This document shows positions 9,291 to 17,139 of a DNA stretch of 47,864 nucleotides, piece by piece. Each line of letters begins with the position of its first letter. Positions within the stretch are counted from its first letter, which is position 1. This DNA is from Holophagae bacterium. GTDB taxonomy: Bacteria; Acidobacteriota; Thermoanaerobaculia; Thermoanaerobaculales; Thermoanaerobaculaceae. The stretch covers positions 1-47,864 of the forward strand of contig JAAYVZ010000243.1 in assembly GCA_012516935.1 (NCBI GenBank). The letters run 5' to 3'. A program made the position numbers and the translations under genes. The notes under the pieces were generated by a model. The model searched no databases. It saw only the letters and a list, made by a program, of their open reading frames with translations, and had not been told where the DNA came from.

Positions 9291-9428
9291 AGGCGAATGG
9301 TGCCACATCCCGGCCACGCAATGGGACGCGCGACCCCCGCCCGCTCGCCCCCACCCCCACGACGAACCGTGACGACTCGACCCGGCTCGACGTCGGTCGG
9401 GAGGTATCCTACCGAGCGCGGAGCGTGT

Positions 9429-10073
9429 ATGAGGATCATCGACCTGACCCACCCTCTCGACGCCGATACGCCGGTCTACCCCGGCACGGCGTCGGTTCGC
9501 ATCGAGGCGCTCACCACGGTGCACGAGCACGGGTTCGCCGAGCGCCTCGTCACCATGGCCTCACACGCCGGAACCCACATGGACGCCCCGGCTCACCTGT
9601 TTCCGGACGGCCTCACCCTCGACCGGGTGCCGCCCCAGCACTTCGTGGGCACCGCCTGCGTGCTCGACCTCACCGCCGCCGGGCCCACGGTGCCGTTGGC
9701 AGTTCTCGAGAGGCAGGCCGACCGCCTTGTCGGCAGCTCGATCGTGCTGCTGCGCACGGGTTGGGACCGGCACTGGGGCGACCCGGCATACTACCGCGGC
9801 TTTCCGGTGCTTTCCGCCGAGAGCGCGCGCTGGCTCGGCAGGCGGGGGCTGACGACCGTCGGTGTGGATGCCATTTCCTTCGACCCCCTGGACGAGCCCG
9901 ATCTCCCCGTCCATCGCCTGCTGCTGGGCGCCGGGCTCCTCCTCGTCGAAAACCTCACCGGGCTCCACGACCTGCCGCCCGCAGGCTTCACTCTCTGTTG
10001 CCTCCCACTGCCGCTCGCCGACGCCGACGGCGCTCCTTGCCGCGCCGTCGCGATCATCGACGACCGACCGTAG
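9429..10073 (+). CDS. Cyclase family protein (KynB-type metal-dependent hydrolase)
   Basis: A 214-residue member of the cyclase/kynurenine formamidase family. The diagnostic metal-site motif HAGTHMDAPAHLF is at about residues 46-58, and the family opening IDLTHPLDADTPVYPG is at the N-terminus. Relatives hydrolyse amides or esters such as N-formylkynurenine. No other tryptophan-degradation gene is nearby, so kynB is not assigned. ATG 9429 follows GGAG by five bases. A TATCCT at 9405-9410 could be the -10. Confidence 0.85.
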   Translation: MRIIDLTHPLDADTPVYPGTASVRIEALTTVHEHGFAERLVTMASHAGTHMDAPAHLFPDGLTLDRVPPQHFVGTACVLDLTAAGPTVPLAVLERQADRLVGSSIVLLRTGWDRHWGDPAYYRGFPVLSAESARWLGRRGLTTVGVDAISFDPLDEPDLPVHRLLLGAGLLLVENLTGLHDLPPAGFTLCCLPLPLADADGAPCRAVAIIDDRP

Positions 10074-10209
10074 CCCTCCCCTACCCGGCCTTCCCAGGGT
10101 GGGCCGTCATGCTCCACGGAGCCCATGCCACGCCGGGGCTCAGGCTGCGCGCGCCCGGGCACGCTCGCGGCCGGCTCGGCTGCCCGCCCGGCGAGCGCGA
10201 CAGCCGACG

Positions 10210-11568
10210 CTACCGGCGGCGGACGATGATCTCGATGCCCTGGTCGGAGAAGCGGCGCGCGAGCACCACCTCGGTGGAGAGCGCAACCTGCAGCGCCTGG
10301 CCGCCCTCGAGCGCGAAGCGCAGCACTTCGATCCCCGGCAGATCGAGCACCTGCGTCCGCAAGGCCGCCCGCAGTGCTTCGACGCCGTCGCCACGCCGGG
10401 CCGAGACGCACAGCGCCGGGCGGTCCGGAAGGCGGACGGCGGAGGGCGACTCCAGCCGGTCGACCTTGTTGAGCACGATCATGCTGCGCCCTCGCTCCAC
10501 CCCCAGGGACTCGAGCACCTCCTCCCCTACCCGCAAGTGCTCCGCCCACTCGGGGTGCGAGGCGTCCACGAGGTGCACGCAAATCTCGGCGTCTGCCGCC
10601 TCGGCGAGCGTGGAGCGGAACGAAGCCACGAGGTGGTGGGGAAGCTTGCGGATGAACCCCACGGTGTCGGCGACGGTAGCGACCAACCCGTCCCCGAGGT
10701 CGACCCGCCGTACCCGCGCGTCGAGCGTCGCGAACAGCCGATCCTCCACCACCGTGTCGGTGCCGGTCAACCGCTCGAAGAGCGTGCTCTTCCCGGCGTT
10801 GGTGTAACCGACGAGGGCGATCGACGGGAGCGCCTCCCGCCGGCTGCGCTGGACCGAGCGCTCGCGTTCGATTTCCTCGAGGCGGGCCGCGAGGATCGCC
10901 ATTCGCTTGCGGATGAGGCGGCGGTCCGACTCGAGCTGGGTTTCGCCCACGCCGCGCGTGCCGATCCCTCCGGCCTGCCGCGAAAGATGCGACCAGCGCC
11001 GGGTGAGCCGGGGGAGGTGGTACGCGAGCTGCGCCATCTCGACCTGAGTCTGCGCCTCGCGGGTACGGGCCCGGAGCGCGAAGATGTCGAGGATCACGCC
11101 GGCTCGGTCCATGACCTTGACCTCGTCCGGCAGCGCCTCCTCGAGGTGGCGCACCTGCGCGCCCGAGAGGTCGTCGTCGAACACCACGAGGGCGGCGCAC
11201 TGCGCCCTCACCAGCTCGGCCAGCTCACCGACCTTGCCCCGGCCGATGAACGTCGCCGGGTCGGGCGACACCCGCTCCTGAACCAGACGAGCGACGGCGA
11301 CGCCACCGGCGGTATCCACGAGCTGCGCCAGCTCGTCGAGGTGTGCCTCCACGGCCGCCCGGTTGCCGCCGCCCAGGCGCACGCCGACGAGCACCGCTCG
11401 CTCACGAAGGTCGCTCCAGCCTTCGCCCTGCCGGGAAGCAGGGGAAGGGGACGCGGGAAGGGCGCGGGACTTCCCCTTCCGGCCGCCGTATTCGGTCTCG
11501 TCCGGCTGACGAGGGGCGCCGTCGACGGCGGCGCGAGGCGGAACGGCAGAAAGACGGCGGCGCAGCAC
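10210..11568 (-). CDS. hflX: GTPase HflX
   Basis: HflX is a ribosome-associated GTPase that can split stalled or stressed ribosomes. The HflX domain contains TFIGRGKVGEL and the glycine-rich GGIGTRGVGETQLE linker. The G domain has G1 GYTNAGKST, DTVGFIRKLPH and NKVD. The product is up to 452 residues. Residues 1-55 are a low-complexity extension (QPDETEYGGRKGKSR, PASPSPASRQGEG) before the usual beginning RAVLVGVRLGG; an internal GTG at 11396 is a possible start. With the GTG at 11568, a TAGGAT lies only six bases upstream, so the message might be leaderless. Confidence 0.93.
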   Translation of the reverse strand: MLRRRLSAVPPRAAVDGAPRQPDETEYGGRKGKSRALPASPSPASRQGEGWSDLRERAVLVGVRLGGGNRAAVEAHLDELAQLVDTAGGVAVARLVQERVSPDPATFIGRGKVGELAELVRAQCAALVVFDDDLSGAQVRHLEEALPDEVKVMDRAGVILDIFALRARTREAQTQVEMAQLAYHLPRLTRRWSHLSRQAGGIGTRGVGETQLESDRRLIRKRMAILAARLEEIERERSVQRSRREALPSIALVGYTNAGKSTLFERLTGTDTVVEDRLFATLDARVRRVDLGDGLVATVADTVGFIRKLPHHLVASFRSTLAEAADAEICVHLVDASHPEWAEHLRVGEEVLESLGVERGRSMIVLNKVDRLESPSAVRLPDRPALCVSARRGDGVEALRAALRTQVLDLPGIEVLRFALEGGQALQVALSTEVVLARRFSDQGIEIIVRRR

Positions 11569-11574
11569 CGGCGA

Positions 11575-11600
11575 ATCCTACCAGGGTTGACCGTGGTCAA
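11575..11600. promoter_or_regulatory. Inverted repeat and -10-like site between hflX and the methyltransferase gene
   Basis: In the 72-base divergent gap lies TTGACCGTGGTCAA (11587-11600), a perfect inverted repeat with 6-base arms around GT. On the minus strand TAGGAT at 11575-11580 lies six bases before the hflX GTG. The palindrome is well placed to be a repressor operator for either gene, but this is inference. Confidence 0.35.
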
Positions 11601-11624
11601 GGCCCGGACAGCTCGGATCCGGAG

Positions 11625-11630
11625 TACGAT
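11625..11630 (+). promoter_or_regulatory. Possible -10 element TACGAT for the methyltransferase gene
   Basis: TACGAT ends 10 bases before ATG 11641, leaving a very short leader. No clear -35 hexamer is found at the right distance. Confidence 0.3.
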
Positions 11631-11640
11631 ACGGTCGGAG

Positions 11641-12558
11641 ATGCCGGCGACGATGCGCAGCGCGATGCAGCCCGAGGTCTTGGCCCACTGCCTTTCCAAG
11701 CGAGTGCTTCTCCTCGACGGCGGGATCGGCTCGGAGCTCATCCGGCGCGGTGTCGGTGCGGCCTCGCGGCTGTGGGGCGTCGGGGCGCTACTGGACGCTC
11801 CCGATGAGGTTCGTCGGCTGCATGCCGACTACGCCCGGGCCGACGCGGACCTGCACACGGCCGCGACTTTTCGCATCTCGCCGTACGCCCTGCGTCGCGC
11901 CGGGCTCGAGGAGCGAGCGGCCGATCTGGCCGTGCTCGCCGTGCGCCTGTTGCGCGAGGGTGCGGCCGAGGCGGACCGACGGGTGCTGGCCCTCGCCTCC
12001 ATGACGTCACTCGAGGATTGCTACCGCCCGGATCTCGTACCGCCCGACCATGTGCTCGAGCGCGAACATGAGGCGACGGTCGAGATCCTGGTGGACGCGG
12101 GTGCCGACGGCCTCCTGCTCGAGACGTTCAACACCATCCGCGAAGCGGCGATCGCCGCCAAAGCGGCGGCGCACAGCGGTCTCCCGGTGATCGTCTCCTT
12201 CGCCTGCCAGAGGGACGGGCGGCTGCTCTCTGGCGAGGACCCGTCGCAGGCTGCCCGGGCCGTGTCCCTCCCCGGTGTCGTCGCGGTCGGGACCAACTGC
12301 ACGAGCTGTGAGGCCGTGCCGACGGTGCTGCGACGGCTCGCCAACGGCACCTCGTTGCCTCTCGCAGCCTGGGCAAACAACGCCTGGGCGGGAGAGGACT
12401 CGCCGTGGCTCGCCAGCCCCCGTTTGAGCCCCGAGGGGTTCGCAGATGCGGCGCAACGCTGGCTCGAAGCCGGCGCCCGGCTCGTCGGGGGTTGCTGTGG
12501 CACCGGGCCAGCCGAGATCGCGGCGCTGGCGGCTGCCCTTCCGGACCGACAGCGATAG
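11641..12558 (+). CDS. Homocysteine S-methyltransferase family protein
   Basis: A 305-residue single-domain protein of the zinc-dependent homocysteine methyltransferase family (like MmuM or the N-terminal module of MetH). It has LLLDGGIGSELIRRG near the N-terminus and the three zinc cysteines in VGTNC and GGCCGTGPAEI. It probably transfers a methyl group to homocysteine to give methionine; the donor (S-methylmethionine or another) is unknown. ATGs at 11641, 11653 and 11665 are in frame; 11641 is reported with low certainty because GGAG directly abuts it. nadC follows 9 bases after its stop. Confidence 0.85.
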   Translation: MPATMRSAMQPEVLAHCLSKRVLLLDGGIGSELIRRGVGAASRLWGVGALLDAPDEVRRLHADYARADADLHTAATFRISPYALRRAGLEERAADLAVLAVRLLREGAAEADRRVLALASMTSLEDCYRPDLVPPDHVLEREHEATVEILVDAGADGLLLETFNTIREAAIAAKAAAHSGLPVIVSFACQRDGRLLSGEDPSQAARAVSLPGVVAVGTNCTSCEAVPTVLRRLANGTSLPLAAWANNAWAGEDSPWLASPRLSPEGFADAAQRWLEAGARLVGGCCGTGPAEIAALAAALPDRQR

Positions 12559-12561
12559 AAT
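12556..12561 (+). promoter_or_regulatory. Possible -10 element TAGAAT just before nadC
   Basis: TAGAAT includes the TAG stop codon of the upstream gene and ends six bases before the nadC GTG at 12568. If used, transcription would begin at or next to the start codon and give a leaderless nadC message. No ribosome-binding site precedes that GTG. No convincing -35 is seen. Confidence 0.35.
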
Positions 12562-12567
12562 CCGTTC

Positions 12568-13413
12568 GTGCACCGTTTGCCCGAACCCTACGCGACATCG
12601 CTGCCTCCCCTGCTCGCCGCCGGGCTGGCGGAGGATCTTCCCGACCTCACCGCGCCGGCCGTCTTCCCCCGCGGCACACGCCTGCGGGCACAGTTGCAGG
12701 TGAAAGCCCCGGGCGTGCTCTGCGGCATCCCCGCTTTCGCCGCTACGTTCGAGCTACTCGACGGCAGCGCCGAGGTCACGCTTTGGGCTGGTGACGGCGA
12801 CCGCGTGGAGCCCAGCCAGGTGGTCGCCGAGGTCCAGGCCGATGCCTGCGCCCTGCTGGCCGGCGAGCGTACGGCCCTCAACTGTCTCTGCCACCTCTCC
12901 GGTATTGCCACCCTCACCCGGCGCTTCGTCGACGCCGTCGCCGGTACGCGTTGCCAGGTTCTCGATACCCGCAAAACCACGCCCGGATGGCGCCGCCTCG
13001 AGAAGTGGGCGGTGCGCTGTGGCGGCGGCACCAACCACCGCATGGGCCTGTTCGACACCGCCATGCTCAAGGACAACCACATCGACGCCGCCGGCTCGAT
13101 CGGGCGGGCCGTTGAGCTCGTGCGGGCGAAGCACGGGCCCGACGTCGCTCTCGTCGTCGAGTGTCGTACTCTCGTGCACGTGCGCCAGGCGCTGGCCTCG
13201 AAGGTCGGGCACATCATGTTGGACAACATGGACCTCCCGACCATGCGGGCGGCGGTCGAGGAGGTCGCCGGGCGGGCTCGACTCGAGGCCTCCGGCGGCG
13301 TCACGCTGGACACCGTGCGTGCCATCGCCTCGACCGGCGTCGACTTCGTCTCGGTCGGGGCGCTCACCCACTCCGCTGGCGCCCTCGACCTGTCGTTGAA
13401 GGTGCGACCATGA
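12568..13413 (+). CDS. nadC: Nicotinate-nucleotide pyrophosphorylase (quinolinate phosphoribosyltransferase)
   Basis: NadC converts quinolinate and PRPP to nicotinate mononucleotide in de novo NAD synthesis. The 281-residue product shows the family core: AGERTALNCLCHLSGIAT, VLDTRKTTPGWRRLEKWA, CGGGTNHRMGLFD, LKDNHI, and the C-terminal EASGGVTLDTV and GVDFVSVGALTHS. The start is GTG at 12568, without a visible ribosome site. Its stop overlaps the nadB start (ATGA), so the two are translationally coupled. Confidence 0.96.
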   Translation: MHRLPEPYATSLPPLLAAGLAEDLPDLTAPAVFPRGTRLRAQLQVKAPGVLCGIPAFAATFELLDGSAEVTLWAGDGDRVEPSQVVAEVQADACALLAGERTALNCLCHLSGIATLTRRFVDAVAGTRCQVLDTRKTTPGWRRLEKWAVRCGGGTNHRMGLFDTAMLKDNHIDAAGSIGRAVELVRAKHGPDVALVVECRTLVHVRQALASKVGHIMLDNMDLPTMRAAVEEVAGRARLEASGGVTLDTVRAIASTGVDFVSVGALTHSAGALDLSLKVRP

Positions 13414-15002
13414 GGCTTGCCGAGCGCGAACGATGTCGGGTGCTGGTCCTGGGGACCGGCGTGGCCGGGCTGTCGGCGGCGTTGTCGGCCGCCGAGGCCG
13501 GGAGCGACGTTCTGCTCGTCTGCCGGGATCCCGATCCCTCCACGACCAACACCTGGCGAGCCCAAGGTGGGATCGTCTTCCGTGGCGAGGCGGACTCCCC
13601 GGCGCTGCTGGCCCAGGACATTCTCACTGCGGGGGCCAACTACGGGTTCGAGGTGGGAGCCCACTTCCTCGCCTCCGAGGGGCCGCGGGCGGTGCAGGAG
13701 TGGCTGCTCGACCGGTTGCAGGTACCGTTCGACCGCCGCCCCGACGGATCGCTCGACCTCGCGCTCGAGGGTGCCCACTCGGTACCGCGTGTCCTCCACG
13801 CCGAGGACCATACCGGCGCCGCCATCGAGGACGCCCTGCTCGCCGCCGTCCGCTCCCACCCCAGAATCCGTCTCGAGACCACCTACCAGGCGGTCGACTT
13901 GCTCACGACCCACCACCACTCGCGGCGTGCCAAGGACCGCTATGCCCTCGACAACCGCTGTATCGGTGCCTACCTTCTCGAGGTTGCCACGGGGCGCGTC
14001 TGCACGGTGCTGGCGGCTGCCACGGTGCTCGCCACCGGTGGCGCGGGCGCGCTTTTCATCCACACCTCCAACCACCCCGGCTCCATCGGCTCCGGCCTTG
14101 CGATGGCCTCGCGCGCTGGGGCGCGCTTGCTCAACCTCGAGTTCATCCAATTCCACCCCACCTGTCTGTTCTTGCGGGGCGCGCCACGCTTCCTCATCAC
14201 CGAGGCGTTGCGCGGAGCGGGAGCGAGCCTCGTCAACGCAGCCGGTGAGCGGTTCATGCAACGCCGACACCCGCGGGGTGAGCTGGCCCCGCGCGACGTG
14301 GTGGCGCGCGCGATCATCGACGAGATGCACCGCACCGACACCGAGTGCATGTTTCTCGACCTCGGCGACCGCGGTGTCGAGCTCGCCGAGCGCTTTCCGA
14401 CGGTGGCCACCAACTGTGCGAAGTTCGGCATCGACATCCGCCGCGAGCGCATCCCGGTGGTGCCCGCCTCCCACTACCAGTGCGGCGGGGTGGTCTCCGA
14501 CCTGCGCGGGCGCACGACGATCCCGGGGTTGTACGCGGCGGGCGAGGTGGCGTGCACCGGTGTGCACGGCGCCAACCGGCTCGCCTCCACGTCGTTGCTC
14601 GAGGGCCTCACTTTCGGGCTGGCGGCAGGCCGGGACGCCGCCGAGCGGGCGCTCGCCGACCCCATCTCCGATAACCTCGCCGCGGTGATCGGCGATTGGC
14701 AACCGGTCAGCGGCCCGTCGAACGAGGATCCCGCGCTGATCGCCCAGGATTGGTCGGCGATCCGCCACACGATGTGGAACTACGTCGGGATCGAGCGTAC
14801 GCCCGAGCGGCTCGAGCGGGCAGTGGCGGACCTCCGCCACCAGCTCGTCCGCCTCGAGCAGTTCTACAAGTCGACACCGATCTCGGCAGCACTCGTGAAC
14901 CTCTTCCACGGTTGTACGGCGGCCGGGCTGATCGCCCACGCTGCGCAGCGCAACCCGCTTTCGGTCGGTTGCCACTACGTGGTGGCCGGGCCCAGTGCCT
15001 GA
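13410..15002 (+). CDS. nadB: L-aspartate oxidase
   Basis: NadB oxidises L-aspartate to iminoaspartate with FAD, the first step of bacterial NAD synthesis. The 530-residue product has VLVLGTGVAGLSAA for FAD binding, NTWRAQGGIV, FIQFHPTCL, ELAPRDVVARAI, the fumarate reductase-like SHYQCGGVV and HGANRLASTSLLEG. It starts within the nadC stop (ATGA). nadA, which uses the product together with dihydroxyacetone phosphate to make quinolinate, is not in the window. Confidence 0.96.
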   Translation: MRLAERERCRVLVLGTGVAGLSAALSAAEAGSDVLLVCRDPDPSTTNTWRAQGGIVFRGEADSPALLAQDILTAGANYGFEVGAHFLASEGPRAVQEWLLDRLQVPFDRRPDGSLDLALEGAHSVPRVLHAEDHTGAAIEDALLAAVRSHPRIRLETTYQAVDLLTTHHHSRRAKDRYALDNRCIGAYLLEVATGRVCTVLAAATVLATGGAGALFIHTSNHPGSIGSGLAMASRAGARLLNLEFIQFHPTCLFLRGAPRFLITEALRGAGASLVNAAGERFMQRRHPRGELAPRDVVARAIIDEMHRTDTECMFLDLGDRGVELAERFPTVATNCAKFGIDIRRERIPVVPASHYQCGGVVSDLRGRTTIPGLYAAGEVACTGVHGANRLASTSLLEGLTFGLAAGRDAAERALADPISDNLAAVIGDWQPVSGPSNEDPALIAQDWSAIRHTMWNYVGIERTPERLERAVADLRHQLVRLEQFYKSTPISAALVNLFHGCTAAGLIAHAAQRNPLSVGCHYVVAGPSA

Positions 15003-15357
15003 GGTCGGTGAGGGAGATGGGGCGGCCGCTGTGACCGCCGTTGCTTGCTCTGGCCGACGCCCCTGACGGCGCGGTCGGAGCTCAAGGTACGGCAGCCCCG
15101 GGCCGGAGGTGGCCCGCCGTGCCGCGAGCCGCTCGTCACCCCCCGGCGGACCGCCGCCACGGCGTCCGACGCCAGGTGGTTCCACAGGCTGTCGTCGACC
15201 CCGAGCAGAACCCCAGCGCCGCCACCACCGATCTCGACCGTCGTCGTGACCGCTCGGGACCGCCACCAGCTCGGTCGCTCACACCAGTTTGCTACGATGG
15301 CACCAGGCAGTCTGAGTTGGCGATGGAGCAACGAGGCCGGCGATTGGAGTCATGCCT
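15003..15357. other. 355-base gap between nadB and the HEAT-repeat gene
   Basis: No gene can be supported here. A minus-strand frame (about 15290 to 15100) has strongly GC-biased third positions and a protein-like stretch LLGVDDSLWNHLASDAVAA, but it then runs into low-complexity sequence antisense to nadB, so it may be a decayed gene or chance. TACGAT at 15293-15298 is a possible -10 for the downstream gene. Confidence 0.4.
15293..15298 (+). promoter_or_regulatory. Possible -10 element TACGAT for the HEAT/HD-GYP pair
   Basis: TACGAT lies 59 bases upstream of ATG 15358, in an AT-enriched patch of an otherwise GC-rich gap. A -35 hexamer is not clear. Confidence 0.3.
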
Positions 15358-17139
15358 ATGACCGATCTCACCACGCGTCCAGACCAGGGTACCGGGTTGG
15401 CGGCTGCTGCGGGCGGCGACCAGGCATCGGGAGCTGGCGAGGCCGCTTCGGCCGCCGAACGCGCCGCCTCGACCGCGGTCAAGGCCGCGAGCAAGACCGT
15501 TCGCGCCCTCACTCATGCAGCGTCATCGTTCCTTCTCTACGACGCCAGCAACGAGGCCGTGGCCAGCTTCATCACCGACCTCCAAGAGTCACTCGACCAG
15601 TTCCTCACCTCGTTCGGCCGCTTGGAGCTCGAGATCCGCCCCTGGGACATGACGTTCCAGGGACAGGTCGTCTACCTCGATCGTGACCGCGAGCGCTCGC
15701 TGGCGTTCCGGCTCTACAAGGACGGTGTTCGCAAGCTCGTCATCCACCCCGACGTGACGTGGGAGGAGATCGTCGAGCTGTTGAGCATCCTGGCGGTGCG
15801 TGCCAAGGGCATTCGGCAGCACGAGGACGACGTGGTGACGATGCTGTGGAACGCCGCCTTCAAGCACATCGAGACGGAGGCGGTCGAGGGCCTCGTCGCT
15901 GAGGACGACGAGCGCGTGGCCGACCTCGGGGGGGCGGCGGAAAGCGCCGTCGTTCCCCGCAGCGCCTTGCAGGCAGTGGTCTTCAACGCGCCTTACCTAT
16001 TCGACTACCCGCTGCCGCCGGTGGGCGACCGCGGGCCGGTCGCCTACCGGCCGATCCCCGAGGCGTCGCTCGAACGCTTGCGACGCGAGGATGGTCCCGA
16101 CGGGCTTCCGCTCGAGTGTGCCCAGCTCACGGCCGAGCTCCTCGGCTTGCTGAGCGACGAGTTCGACCCCCTCTCGGCCGACGACGTCATCCCACTGCTG
16201 AGGGAGATCCGCGGCTTTTTGCTCAACCACACCATGCTCCGCCAACTGGCACAAATCCTTCGCGTGGTCAATGAAAAAGCACCGCCAGACCCGGACTTGC
16301 GGGCGAGGTTGCTCGCCGCCCTGGCCGACAACGAGGTGTTTCGTCGGCTGCTCGAAGTAGCCGGGGAGGCTCAGGAGCTGTCGCTCGAGGAGCTCGGCGA
16401 GATCGCCGCCCTCATGCCCGGCGACCACGTGCCGGTCATCCTCGATTTCCTCGCCACCCACCCCGACGGCACCGGGCGCCTGCTCGGGATCCGCCTGCTC
16501 GAGCAAGAGGCACGCACGCGCCCCGAGCGTATCTCGCAGCGGCTGCTGGCCAACCCGGAGGCCGCCGACCTCGAGCTGCTGCGCATGCTGGAACGGGTCA
16601 ACCCGGCAGCAGCCGAGCCGCTGGCGCTCGAGCTGCTGAGCGCCAGGACCGCGGCCGTCCAGGTCGGCGCGCTGGCCATCCTTGCCCATGCCCCCTACTC
16701 GGCCAAGGTGGGGCGCGCCCTGGTCGGGGCGCTGCGGGCCCCCAGCGAGGAGGTGCGGCGAAAGGCGTTGGATGCTCTCGTGGCGCAGAAGGAAAGGCGG
16801 GCCTACGAGACGCTCGTCGAGCAGTTCAAGGTCATGGCCGCCGGAGCCATGTCTCTGGACGAGGCCGGCGCCATCGGCGAGGCCATGGCGCGGCTCGATC
16901 CCGACCGGGCTCGCACGCAGCTCGCTGAGTGGGTGCGGCCACCGGGCCTTCTGGGGCGTCTCACGAGCGTACCGCTGCCACTGCGCTGGGGGGCGGTGGC
17001 CGGCTTCACGGTGCTGGGAGGGGAGCAGGCGCGCGAGCTCGTCGAGTGGCTCGCCGGCAAGTCCACCGGCGAGCTCCAGCGGCTCTGCCACACCGCGCTC
17101 GAGACGATCGCGGTCCAGGAGGGGGGGCGGCAGCGATGA
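15358..17139 (+). CDS. HEAT-repeat protein with an N-terminal domain shared with its neighbour
   Basis: The 593-residue product begins with an Ala-rich, probably disordered tail (1-50). A folded segment at about 50-147 (from LLYDASNEAVASFITDLQE to EEIVELLSILAVRAK) has the same layout as residues 43-139 of the next protein. The rest is mainly alpha-helical; after about 340, regularly spaced Leu/Ala-rich helix pairs such as LLSARTAAVQVGALAILAH and SEEVRRKALDALVAQKERR indicate HEAT-type repeats, a protein-binding scaffold. ATG 15358 is preferred over 15352 because GGAG lies eight bases before it. Its stop overlaps the next start (ATGA). Function unknown; signalling scaffold is inference. Confidence 0.75.
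   Translation: MTDLTTRPDQGTGLAAAAGGDQASGAGEAASAAERAASTAVKAASKTVRALTHAASSFLLYDASNEAVASFITDLQESLDQFLTSFGRLELEIRPWDMTFQGQVVYLDRDRERSLAFRLYKDGVRKLVIHPDVTWEEIVELLSILAVRAKGIRQHEDDVVTMLWNAAFKHIETEAVEGLVAEDDERVADLGGAAESAVVPRSALQAVVFNAPYLFDYPLPPVGDRGPVAYRPIPEASLERLRREDGPDGLPLECAQLTAELLGLLSDEFDPLSADDVIPLLREIRGFLLNHTMLRQLAQILRVVNEKAPPDPDLRARLLAALADNEVFRRLLEVAGEAQELSLEELGEIAALMPGDHVPVILDFLATHPDGTGRLLGIRLLEQEARTRPERISQRLLANPEAADLELLRMLERVNPAAAEPLALELLSARTAAVQVGALAILAHAPYSAKVGRALVGALRAPSEEVRRKALDALVAQKERRAYETLVEQFKVMAAGAMSLDEAGAIGEAMARLDPDRARTQLAEWVRPPGLLGRLTSVPLPLRWGAVAGFTVLGGEQARELVEWLAGKSTGELQRLCHTALETIAVQEGGRQR

Noticed and set aside
10074-10209. Terminator between the convergent cyclase and hflX genes
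   Set aside because: GC-rich inverted stretches exist but none forms a clear stem followed by a T-run on either strand.
9862-11640. Long plus-strand frame upstream of the methyltransferase, overlapping hflX
   Set aside because: The part before 11641 is antisense to hflX and has no recognisable protein sequence; the true gene begins at 11641-11665.
12588-15266. 892-codon minus-strand frame over nadC and nadB
   Set aside because: Antisense shadow of two clearly recognised plus-strand genes; no domain seen.
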